Shown: positions 1 to 5,337 of the stretch, piece after piece | Layout of the letters: each line of letters begins with the position of its first letter | Numbering within the stretch: the first letter of the stretch is position 1 | Source of the DNA: Anaerotignum sp. | GTDB lineage: Bacteria > Bacillota > Clostridia > Lachnospirales > Anaerotignaceae | Length of the DNA stretch: 5,921 nucleotides | Direction: 5' to 3' | Assembly (NCBI GenBank): GCA_017560955.1 | Contig: JAFZDV010000258.1 | Location: 1 to 5,921 of the forward strand | Program-made: the position numbers and the translations under genes | The notes under the pieces: model-generated | What the model saw: the letters and a program-made list of their open reading frames with translations, nothing else | What the model was told of the DNA's origin: nothing | The model's database searches: none

Positions 1-253
1 ATATCTGCTTTATAAGAGAGATAAAATGCTGAGAGAGGCGGCGGAAAAACGATTGCAGACCATCCGTGAATTTACGGAATTTGGCAGTGGCTTCAAAATT
101 GCCATGCGAGATCTGGAGATCCGTGGTGCAGGCAACCTGCTGGGGGCAGAGCAGCATGGTCATATGGAAGCCGTTGGTTATGATATGTATTGCCGTCTGC
201 TGGAAGAAGAAGTGCAGAACCTGAAAGGTGCAGCGCCAAGAGAAGAACAGTTT

Positions 254-256
254 TAA
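254..256 (+). other. Premature in-frame TAA in mfd
   Basis: The codons around this site read CAG TTT TAA ACT TCT GTG GAT. Both sides are conserved Mfd sequence in one frame, so this is a point nonsense change and not a frameshift. A single G-to-T substitution in GAA is the simplest explanation. The domain before it (TRG motif) and the domain after it (D7) are both intact. Confidence 0.85.
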
Positions 257-262
257 ACTTCT

Positions 263-694
263 GTGGATCTGAATATTAGTGCTTTTATCCCCGATTTTTA
301 TATTAAGAATCAGGAACCGCGCATGGAACTGTATAAGAAAATCGCGGGTATTCATACGCAGGAAGAATATCTGGATATGCAGGATGAACTGGCAGACCGT
401 TTCGGGGATCCTCCCAAAGCGGTACAGCTGCTCTTGGAAGTCGTGCTGGTGAAGGCGGAGGCTCATGCAATGGGCATCACTTCCATTACCCAGAAGCATG
501 GCAATATCCTGCTGGAATTCAGACCTCAGCCGAATATTGATGTGGGCAGATTGATGCAGCTGATCGCCTCTGCGAAAGGGAAATATCTGTTTACTGCAGG
601 TGCAGCTCCTTACCTGACCATCAAGCCGGGCAGAGGGGAAGGGGATAAACCACTGCAGCTGGTCAAAAACTTCTTTGAGGCATTGAAAGCCTGA
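263..694 (+). CDS. Possible separately translated Mfd D7 domain (GTG restart)
   Basis: Six bases after the premature stop lies an in-frame GTG, giving a 143-residue polypeptide that is essentially the whole Mfd C-terminal domain, starting at the conserved VDLNISAFIPD segment. If the stop is real, ribosomes ending at 256 could in principle restart here. The only purine-rich stretch upstream (about 238-247) lies rather far from the GTG, so it is a poor ribosome binding site. I regard this mainly as the tail of a broken gene. It is listed because the frame is intact and conserved, and an independently made D7 could still dock on the truncated Mfd. Confidence 0.25.
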   Translation: MDLNISAFIPDFYIKNQEPRMELYKKIAGIHTQEEYLDMQDELADRFGDPPKAVQLLLEVVLVKAEAHAMGITSITQKHGNILLEFRPQPNIDVGRLMQLIASAKGKYLFTAGAAPYLTIKPGRGEGDKPLQLVKNFFEALKA

Positions 695-711
695 GGGATT
701 CTGTTTATAAT
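683..711 (+). promoter_or_regulatory. Sigma-A-type promoter for the foldase lipoprotein gene
   Basis: TTGAAA (683-688) is followed after exactly 17 bases by TATAAT (706-711), five of six and six of six matches to the vegetative consensus. The -35 box lies inside the last codons of mfd, and transcription would begin near 718. This gives a leader of about 33 bases containing the AGAAGG ribosome binding site at 737-742. The downstream gene is therefore probably transcribed independently of mfd. Confidence 0.75.
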
Positions 712-750
712 AGAAGAACAAAAAATCCTTTATGAGAGAAGGTTTCTGAT

Positions 751-1710
751 ATGAAAAGAAAAATAATGGGACTGCTTTGCCTGCTGCTGACAGTGTTCAG
801 CCTGACAGCCTGCGTGGATTCTTCTGTGAAGGATGTGGCTGTGCTGAAGATCGACGGGCAGGAAATTATGAAATCTGAATATATGGTCTATCTGCACACT
901 ACCACAGAGGGCTTTGTTACCATGGCTGGGGACGACGTCTGGAGTATGGATTTTGACGGGCAGACTGCTGATGAACTGGTGGAAGAACGTACCATCAGCA
1001 CCATCCAGAGTGTGATCGCTGCCAAAGAATATGCTGCAGCCAACGGTATCAGCCTGACAGAAGAACAGAAGGCGGCGGCAGCAGCGGCGGCGGATCAGTT
1101 TGTGCAGGCAGTATCCGCAGAAGATCTGGAAAAGATGAATGTAGATGTGAAAAAACTGCAGCCTATGATGGAAGATTCCTATCTGTATACGCTGGTGCAT
1201 CAGGAAATTGCAGAGGAATGCGATGTAGATGCGGCGGATATGGAGGCATACTATCTGGAAAATAAAAATCAGCTGCAGACGGATTATACGGATCTGACCA
1301 TGTTGTCTATTCTGGCGGAAGATGCCGAAACAGCGGAAGAAGTGGCGGAGAAAGCGAAGAAGGGCGAAGATTTTATGGCCCTGTTCAATGCATATGATGC
1401 AGACCCCAACGGGAAAGACGGCGGCGAAATGAAACTGCATTGGAATTATCTGCAGACCACTTTTGGCCTGACGGATGAACCGGAAGTTGATGATGTGGTT
1501 GGCCCCTTTGCAGTAGGTGACGGCTGGTTTGTTCTGAAAGTGACAGAAAAAGCGGTGCCTTCCGATGCAGAGGTGAAAGAACTGGCAGAAGAACTTTTCC
1601 GGACAGAAACACAGACTGCCTATACAGAAGCAAGATTTGCAGAAATGATCAAAGGGCAGGTCGTTGAAAAAATAAAAGATGCCTGGGATACACTGGAAAA
1701 ATTCCATTGA
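751..1710 (+). CDS. PrsA/SurA-like parvulin-type foldase lipoprotein
   Basis: Predicted secreted lipoprotein of 319 residues that should help fold exported proteins on the outer face of the membrane. Residues 1-21 form a lipoprotein signal peptide (basic MKRK, hydrophobic core, lipobox LTAC), with Cys21 as the lipid-modified residue. Residues about 28-46 (VAVLKIDGQEIMKSEYMVY) match the start of the SurA/PrsA chaperone domain, and a helical region follows that includes a run of seven alanines (108-114). Residues about 178-268 resemble a PPIC rotamase domain: KKGEDFMALFNAYDADPNG, then DGGEM, then GPFAVGDGWFVLKV. The histidines usual in the first and last strands of active parvulins are absent, so it may be chaperone-only. 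ATG 751 is supported by AGAAGG eight bases upstream. It follows mfd, a common neighbourhood in Clostridia, and ends in its own terminator. The family is clear; catalytic activity is doubtful. Confidence 0.85.
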   Translation: MKRKIMGLLCLLLTVFSLTACVDSSVKDVAVLKIDGQEIMKSEYMVYLHTTTEGFVTMAGDDVWSMDFDGQTADELVEERTISTIQSVIAAKEYAAANGISLTEEQKAAAAAAADQFVQAVSAEDLEKMNVDVKKLQPMMEDSYLYTLVHQEIAEECDVDAADMEAYYLENKNQLQTDYTDLTMLSILAEDAETAEEVAEKAKKGEDFMALFNAYDADPNGKDGGEMKLHWNYLQTTFGLTDEPEVDDVVGPFAVGDGWFVLKVTEKAVPSDAEVKELAEELFRTETQTAYTEARFAEMIKGQVVEKIKDAWDTLEKFH

Positions 1711-1719
1711 CAGCAAAAA

Positions 1720-1754
1720 GGCGGTTTGAGGATGCTCAGACCGTCTTTTCTTCT
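1720..1754 (+). terminator. Rho-independent terminator after the foldase lipoprotein gene
   Basis: An 11-bp stem (GGCGGTTTGAG with CTCAGACCGTC, two G-U pairs) closes a GATG loop and is followed by TTTTCTTCT. It begins 10 bases after the stop codon. The upstream A-run (1715-1719) can extend the stem. Because this hairpin precedes the next gene, upstream in-frame start codons for that gene near 1707 are not believable. Confidence 0.85.
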
Positions 1755-1758
1755 GTGG

Positions 1759-1787
1759 TTGAAAAACATTGGGAAATGGGATATGAT
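1759..1787 (+). promoter_or_regulatory. Sigma-A-type promoter for the flavodoxin-ferredoxin gene
   Basis: TTGAAA (1759-1764), a 17-base spacer and TATGAT (1782-1787) lie just downstream of the preceding terminator. The predicted start of transcription is near 1794, leaving a leader of about 27 bases that contains the ribosome binding site. Position, spacing and box quality together make this a good candidate. Confidence 0.7.
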
Positions 1788-1806
1788 GAGAAAAAATCTG
1801 TTCGAA

Positions 1807-1813
1807 AGAAGGG
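1807..1813 (+). promoter_or_regulatory. Ribosome binding site fixing the flavodoxin-ferredoxin start
   Basis: AGAAGGG lies seven bases before ATG 1821 and thirteen before the in-frame ATG at 1827, which favours 1821. The frame stays open upstream to 1707, but that extension runs through a terminator and a promoter and is not part of the protein. Confidence 0.7.
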
Positions 1814-1820
1814 AAAACCC

Positions 1821-2642
1821 ATGGAAATGAAAAAGGTCTGGGCGATGTATTTCAGCCCCACAGGCGGCACAGAAAAAGCAGTAAAAACAACGGCGGAAGC
1901 ATTGGCAGCGAAACTGAAACTGCCTCTGGAAGTATATGATTTCACACTGCCCGCTGTAAGGGGGAAAGATGCAGTATTCGGCGAAGGGGATATTGTTGTC
2001 TGTGGTACACCTGTCATTGCAGGCCGTGTGCCCAATGTGCTGCTGCCCTACATGACAGGAAAAGTGAAAGGCAATGGCGCGCTGGCGGTTCCTGTGGTTT
2101 CCTATGGCAACCGTAATTTTGATGATGCCCTGATGGAGCTGAGAAATATTCTGGAAGAAGATGGTTTCAAAACAGTGGCTGGCGGTGCTTTCATCAGTGA
2201 ACATTCCTTCTCCAGAACATTGGGGGCAGGCAGACCCGATGCGAAGGACATTGCTGTGATGCAGGAATTTGGCGGGAAAATTGCTGAAAAACTGATGAGC
2301 GGCTGGGAATATACAGCGCCTGCCTATGTGAAGGGCAATGACCCTATCCATCCTTATTACAAACCTCAGGACAGAAACGGCAACCATATCGATATCCGCA
2401 AAGTGAAACCCAAAGTAAATGATGACTGCTGTGGCTGTGGTATCTGTGCAGAAGTTTGCCCCATGGGTTCCATCAATCCTGAAAATACAAGGGAATATCT
2501 GGGCATCTGCATCAAATGCTGTGCCTGTGTGAAGAAATGCCCTTCTCAGGCGAGATATTATGATGACCCCGGTTATCTCTACCATAAAGAAGAACTGGAA
2601 GAACTGTACGAAAGAAGAGCAGAACCTGAGTGTTTTGTTTGA
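1821..2642 (+). CDS. Flavodoxin fused to a two-[4Fe-4S] ferredoxin domain (EFR1-type)
   Basis: Soluble electron-transfer protein of 273 residues. The N-terminal flavodoxin-like domain has the FMN phosphate loop FSPTGGTEKAVK (from residue 11), the second-loop motif CGTPVIAGRVP (61-71) and YGNR (95-98), a set typical of this family. The C-terminal bacterial ferredoxin domain carries two CxxCxxCxxxCP motifs: Cys203/206/209/213 and Cys230/233/236/240, so eight ligands for two cubane clusters are all present. The protein should pass electrons between FMN and the iron-sulfur clusters in the cytoplasm; its redox partners are unknown. No substrate-binding or oxidoreductase gene lies beside it, and its own promoter and terminator suggest it acts alone. 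The acidic tail (HKEELEELYERR) looks helical. Domain calls are firm; the physiological role is not established. Confidence 0.9.
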   Translation: MEMKKVWAMYFSPTGGTEKAVKTTAEALAAKLKLPLEVYDFTLPAVRGKDAVFGEGDIVVCGTPVIAGRVPNVLLPYMTGKVKGNGALAVPVVSYGNRNFDDALMELRNILEEDGFKTVAGGAFISEHSFSRTLGAGRPDAKDIAVMQEFGGKIAEKLMSGWEYTAPAYVKGNDPIHPYYKPQDRNGNHIDIRKVKPKVNDDCCGCGICAEVCPMGSINPENTREYLGICIKCCACVKKCPSQARYYDDPGYLYHKEELEELYERRAEPECFV

Positions 2643-2654
2643 TCCTCAGAAAAT

Positions 2655-2690
2655 AAAAAAGGAACGCAATTTTGCGTTCCTTTCTTTTTT
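2655..2690. terminator. Bidirectional terminator between convergent genes
   Basis: A perfect 8-bp stem (GGAACGCA with TGCGTTCC) around an ATTT loop, with AAAAAA on the left and TTTCTTTTTT on the right. It therefore gives a hairpin plus U-tract in both directions. It serves the flavodoxin-ferredoxin gene (stop at 2642) on the plus strand and mecA on the minus strand. The mecA stop codon (2689-2691) overlaps the end of the T-tract. Confidence 0.9.
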
Positions 2691-3342
2691 ATGCTCCAAA
2701 AGTTTTTGCCAGTGCCTTTACGGCTTTGTCTGCAATGATGGTTTCACCATGCTCCAGCAGATAATATTTTGCCAGAGGGGTGGAAACATGCTTCTGACCG
2801 TATTCCTTCAAAATCAGTTCCAGTTCGGCAGAGGATTCTTCTGCAGTATATGTATCACTCTGCAGTACAAGGAAATATTTGCCTTCGTTTTTGTAAACAG
2901 CGCTTTCGCCCCTGAAACCGCCATCCAGACGGAGACTTACGCGGATCACATCATCCAGTTCGGGGAAGGAATAGATGAGGATATCAGAATTCTGTTCTTC
3001 TGTATGTTCCAGTGTGTCCAGAGGTTTCTTTTTCCAGCGGCGTGTTTCCTGAGCCTGCTGCAGCAGGTCTGCAGTGCCTTTGTTTTTGCTGTCTTTGTTG
3101 TTCACTTTGGTAACGATGATCATGATGCCTTCTGTACCCATGGGAGCAGCTTCTACCATCAGAGGTGTGTTTTCGGAAACGAAATCTTCTTCTTCCAGAG
3201 CCTGTTCCATAATGTCATGGAACAGTTTCTGTGTTTTTTCGGAAGGGGTGATCAGGTCTTCCAGTTTGATATCTCGTTCCTGCAGATCATCTTTTGTTAA
3301 AGTCAGTTTCAGCTGATTTTCGCTGATTCGTTCGATTTTCAT
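2689..3342 (-). CDS. mecA: Adaptor protein MecA
   Basis: Adaptor that delivers substrates to the ClpC-ClpP protease and helps assemble ClpC hexamers; in Bacillus subtilis it controls ComK and competence. Here 217 residues, close to the 218 of the B. subtilis protein. The N-terminal substrate-binding domain spans about 1-80 (start MKIERISENQLKLTL, then PLMVEAAP and GIMIIVTKV). A charged linker (81-118) joins it to the C-terminal ClpC-binding domain (about 119-217), which shows SDILIYSFPELDDVIRVS, GKYFLVL and a final helix ADKAVKALAKTF. I chose ATG at 3342 because AAGGAG lies eight bases upstream. A GTG nine bases earlier overlaps that ribosome binding site and is unlikely. The gene converges on the flavodoxin-ferredoxin gene and diverges from the membrane-protein gene. 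Identity rests on whole-length pattern, so it is good but not absolute; substrates in this organism are unknown. Confidence 0.85.
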   Translation of the reverse strand: MKIERISENQLKLTLTKDDLQERDIKLEDLITPSEKTQKLFHDIMEQALEEEDFVSENTPLMVEAAPMGTEGIMIIVTKVNNKDSKNKGTADLLQQAQETRRWKKKPLDTLEHTEEQNSDILIYSFPELDDVIRVSLRLDGGFRGESAVYKNEGKYFLVLQSDTYTAEESSAELELILKEYGQKHVSTPLAKYYLLEHGETIIADKAVKALAKTFGA

Positions 3343-3350
3343 ATGATTCA

Positions 3351-3356
3351 CTCCTT
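3351..3356 (-). promoter_or_regulatory. Ribosome binding site fixing the mecA start
   Basis: On the minus strand this reads AAGGAG, followed by eight bases and ATG at 3342. The upstream in-frame GTG (3351-3349) overlaps the site itself and so cannot be initiated from it. Confidence 0.75.
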
Positions 3357-3382
3357 ATTGGGATATAAGGAAACAGTCAGTT

Positions 3383-3420
3383 TTGTTACTATACAATCTT
3401 TTGGATTTATAGTATAGTAT
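3383..3420. promoter_or_regulatory. Probable overlapping divergent promoters with an 8-bp inverted repeat
   Basis: TACTATAC (3387-3394) and GTATAGTA (3412-3419) are perfect inverted copies 17 bases apart. Each contains a -10-like TATAGT when read outward: at 3413-3418 toward the membrane-protein gene and at 3393-3388 on the minus strand toward mecA. With 17-base spacing each -10 overlaps the other promoter's weak -35 (TATACA at 3390-3395 for plus, TATACT at 3416-3411 for minus). TTGTTA (3383-3388) is an alternative plus-strand -35, at 19 bases from a TATAGT at 3408. Promoters must lie in this 165-base gap, but the exact boxes are tentative. Confidence 0.4.
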
Positions 3421-3426
3421 ATGCAA

Positions 3427-3461
3427 TTGGCGGAAAGATGTAAAGAGGAGAAAACCGCCAA
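3427..3461 (+). repeat. 7-bp inverted repeat TTGGCGG/CCGCCAA in the leader
   Basis: TTGGCGG (3427-3433) and CCGCCAA (3455-3461) are perfect complements around 21 purine-rich bases that include GAGGAG. It could be an operator half-site pair or a stem in the mRNA leader of the membrane-protein gene. No T-run follows closely, so it is not a plain terminator. Confidence 0.45.
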
Positions 3462-3470
3462 AAATCTTAA

Positions 3471-3488
3471 AGTTTTGTGAACAAAACT
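3471..3488 (+). repeat. Short hairpin just upstream of the TTG start region
   Basis: AGTTTTGT (3471-3478) and ACAAAACT (3481-3488) form a near-continuous palindrome; as RNA this is a 7-bp stem with a TGAA loop. It ends six bases before the GGAGG ribosome binding site. The same AGTTTTGT word occurs at 3379-3386, so the 3481-3489 arm could pair with either copy if both were in one transcript. Confidence 0.5.
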
Positions 3489-3494
3489 GGAACT

Positions 3495-3499
3495 GGAGG
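3495..3499 (+). promoter_or_regulatory. Strong ribosome binding site supporting a TTG start
   Basis: GGAGG lies eight bases before TTG 3508, and the codons that follow encode a typical basic N-terminus and membrane helix (KKSRTILAIATLLIW). No ATG or GTG in this frame lies at a usable distance; the next in-frame ATG would cut the first helix. Confidence 0.75.
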
Positions 3500-3507
3500 A
3501 AGAAATT

Positions 3508-5124
3508 TTGAAAAAATCCCGTACGATTTTAGCAATTGCGACCCTGCTTATCTGGGCTGGGATGTATTATTATTATCTGCCTGCGCTGAATATCCATTCC
3601 GAAGAAAGCTGGATGTTTTTTGTGGCGGCAGTATTGGTTGGGCTGGTGCTGAATTTCTGGCCTATTTTCAAGGCTCTGTTTCTGGAAAGAAACGGTGTAG
3701 TGGTAGAAAAGGAAGAAAAGCTGAAAACAGTAAAGAAACTGATGGTGCTTCCCATGGTACTGGTCATCGTATATGGTGTGGGCATGCTGTTGTCCTCTCC
3801 TATTATCCGTGCATCTGCTTACAGAGAACTGCTGAATGTGCAGACAGGCGATTTTGCCAGCGACATTCATGAGGTGAATTACAATCAGATCCCCATTCTG
3901 GACAGCGACTCTGCGGCAAGACTGGCTGAAAGAGAAATGGGCAGCATGGTAGACATGGTTTCTCAGTACGAAGTCAGCCCCTATTTCAATCAGATCAACT
4001 ATCAGGGTAAGCCTGTTCGTGTAACACCTCTGCAGTATGGTGACCTGATCAAATGGTTCACCAACCGCAGCACAGGCGTCCCTGCCTATATCACCATCGA
4101 TATGACAACACAGGATGTAGATTTGATCAAACTGCAGGAAGGTATCAAAATTTCTCCTTTTGAACACTTCGGCAGAAATCTGAACAGATATATCCGTTTC
4201 CGTTACCCTACAGCCATGATCCGCACTTATAATTTTGAGATCAATGATGAGGGTGTGCCTTACTGGGTATGTTCCGTGGAAAACAAGACCATCGGTCTGT
4301 TCGGCGGTACAGATATCAAAGGTGCGATCATCATCAATGCGGCCACAGGGGAACATACTTATTATGACGTAAAAGACGTACCTACATGGGTAGATAAGGT
4401 ATATGATTCCTCTCTGCTGGTAGAACAGTATGACTACTATGGTACACTGATCAACGGCTTCATCAACTCTGTTTTCGGCCAGAGAGGATGTCTGCATTCC
4501 ACAGAAGGCCATAACTATATTGCGCTGGATGATGACGTATGGCTGTATACAGGCGTTACTTCCATCGGCGGTGACGAATCCAACGTTGGTTTCGTGCTGA
4601 TGAACTCCAGAACAAAAGAAACAAAATATTATCAGATCTCTGGTGCTAAGGAATATTCTGCCATGTCTTCTGCGGAAGGTCAGGTGCAGCACCTGAACTA
4701 TGTGGCAACATTCCCCATCCTGCTGAATATTGCGGATGAACCCACATACTTCCTTTCTCTGAAGGATAATGCCGGTCTGGTAAAGAAATACGCCATGGTA
4801 AACATTGAAAAATATCAGATCGTTGCTATTGGCGATACGGTGGCAGAATGTGAAAAAACATACCGCAGTCTGATGGCAGGCAACGGCATCAGCAATGTGG
4901 ACACTTCCACAGCCCAGTCCATCACAGGTGCCATCACCATGATGAAAGACATCGTTTCCGAAGGCAATACCTACTGGTATCTGATGCTGGAAGGCAGTGA
5001 TGACCTCTTTGAAGGCAAGGCAAAGGAACATCTGGAAATCATGAAAAAACAGGTGGGCAGCAGCGCCACTGTGGAATATGTTCCCCAGAGCGAGGGTGTG
5101 AACAGCATCGTTTCCGTGAAATAA
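3508..5124 (+). CDS. Large membrane protein of unknown function, three N-terminal helices and a PepSY-like extracytoplasmic region
   Basis: A 538-residue protein starting at TTG. Hydrophobic segments at about 7-27, 35-58 and 78-98 look like membrane helices. Basic residues at the N-terminus and in the 60-77 loop (ERNGVVVEKEEKLKTVKK) place both inside the cell, so about 440 residues should lie outside. No known catalytic motif is seen. Residues about 245-300 (GVPYWVCSVENKTIGLFGG, AATGEHTYYDVKDVP) resemble PepSY-like modules, where a strand pair is followed by 'TGE.. Y'. Residues 338-395 hold striking invariant-looking text (IALDDDVWLYTGVTSIGGD, KEYSAMSSAEGQVQH), suggesting a conserved fold rather than a loose envelope protein. 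I believe it belongs to a conserved family of uncharacterised proteins but cannot name it. It is divergent from mecA and flanked by its own leader and terminator, so it is probably a single-gene unit. The coding region is certain; the function is unknown. Confidence 0.85.
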   Translation: MKKSRTILAIATLLIWAGMYYYYLPALNIHSEESWMFFVAAVLVGLVLNFWPIFKALFLERNGVVVEKEEKLKTVKKLMVLPMVLVIVYGVGMLLSSPIIRASAYRELLNVQTGDFASDIHEVNYNQIPILDSDSAARLAEREMGSMVDMVSQYEVSPYFNQINYQGKPVRVTPLQYGDLIKWFTNRSTGVPAYITIDMTTQDVDLIKLQEGIKISPFEHFGRNLNRYIRFRYPTAMIRTYNFEINDEGVPYWVCSVENKTIGLFGGTDIKGAIIINAATGEHTYYDVKDVPTWVDKVYDSSLLVEQYDYYGTLINGFINSVFGQRGCLHSTEGHNYIALDDDVWLYTGVTSIGGDESNVGFVLMNSRTKETKYYQISGAKEYSAMSSAEGQVQHLNYVATFPILLNIADEPTYFLSLKDNAGLVKKYAMVNIEKYQIVAIGDTVAECEKTYRSLMAGNGISNVDTSTAQSITGAITMMKDIVSEGNTYWYLMLEGSDDLFEGKAKEHLEIMKKQVGSSATVEYVPQSEGVNSIVSVK

Positions 5125-5138
5125 ACAAAGCATAAAAA

Positions 5139-5179
5139 GCAGGTTTTTCGTAAAACTCTTTACGAAGGGCCTGTTTTTT
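5139..5179 (+). terminator. Rho-independent terminator after the membrane-protein gene
   Basis: A 16-bp stem (5139-5154 with 5159-5174, including four G-U pairs) around an ACTC loop, running directly into TTTTTT (5174-5179). It starts 14 bases after the stop codon. The stem is long and continuous, so this is a confident call. Confidence 0.9.
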
Positions 5180-5200
5180 GGTTTGAAAACAAAAATATTT

Positions 5201-5297
5201 CTTACATTTCTTTGAATTTCCGCCACTTTTGTTGACACTTCGCTAATAAAACTGTAAAATAACAGGATATAATGCGAATATTGTGTGAAAATGTAAG
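5201..5297. repeat. 9-bp inverted repeat flanking the promoter
   Basis: CTTACATTT (5201-5209) and AAATGTAAG (5289-5297) are perfect inverted copies about 80 bases apart, one upstream of the -35 and one in the leader. In this A/T-rich gap a chance match is quite possible. Confidence 0.35.
5232..5260 (+). promoter_or_regulatory. Consensus sigma-A promoter for the charged protein gene
   Basis: TTGACA (5232-5237), a perfect -35, is followed after 17 bases by TAAAAT (5255-5260), five of six. Transcription would start near 5267 and give a leader of about 70 bases. A perfect TATAAT at 5268-5273 lies 13 bases further on but has no good -35 (AATAAA at 17 bases), so it is more likely incidental or a weak second start. 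Together with GGAGGT at 5325-5330 this suggests high expression. Confidence 0.8.
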
Positions 5298-5337
5298 TTT
5301 TTATAGATTGAGAAATTTTTGTACGGAGGTTAGAATC

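Larger units (their letters stand above)
2..694 (+). pseudogene. mfd: Transcription-repair coupling factor Mfd, C-terminal part, interrupted by an in-frame stop
   Basis: Mfd is a DNA translocase that removes stalled RNA polymerase and recruits UvrA for nucleotide excision repair. The window opens inside the gene; only about the last 230 codons of a protein usually near 1,150-1,180 residues are present. Codons 1-84 carry the end of the RecG-like helicase region and the translocation (TRG) motif, with the stretches [29 protein letters not shown] and AVGYDMY. Codon 85 is TAA (254-256). The same frame then continues with clear Mfd sequence (VDLNISAFIPDFYI, PRMELYKKIA, ELADRFGDPP) to a TGA at 692-694, so only one base seems wrong: GAA to TAA would restore a Glu. 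The downstream part is the C-terminal D7 domain, which in E. coli masks the UvrA-binding domain. The Mfd identity is near certain. Whether the stop is real or a sequencing error cannot be told from here. Confidence 0.9.

Noticed and set aside
696..728. Possible terminator after mfd (GGATT/AATCC)
   Set aside because: The stem is only five pairs around a 23-base loop with no T-run; a promoter occupies this gap instead.
730..1716. 328-codon open frame on the minus strand
   Set aside because: It mirrors the lipoprotein gene, which has a clear signal peptide, ribosome binding site, promoter and terminator. The antisense product has implausible Cys/His/Phe-rich composition.
1707..1820. N-terminal extension of the flavodoxin-ferredoxin protein
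   Set aside because: The open frame reaches back to the preceding stop codon, but it covers a terminator hairpin and a promoter, and the ribosome binding site points to 1821.
1620..2585. 321-codon open frame on the minus strand
   Set aside because: It is antisense to the flavodoxin-ferredoxin gene, whose cysteine motifs are unmistakable, and crosses a terminator.
2560..3300. 246-codon open frame on the plus strand
   Set aside because: It is antisense to mecA and runs through the bidirectional terminator.
3438..3443. Minimal start-stop upstream frame ATGTAA in the leader; another at 5291-5296
   Set aside because: Neither has a convincing ribosome binding site, and such a six-base word is expected by chance in A/T-rich gaps.
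3477..3872. 131-codon open frame on the plus strand starting at GTG
   Set aside because: It overlaps the membrane-protein gene in another frame, lacks a ribosome binding site, and its product is an incoherent mix with many Cys and Arg.
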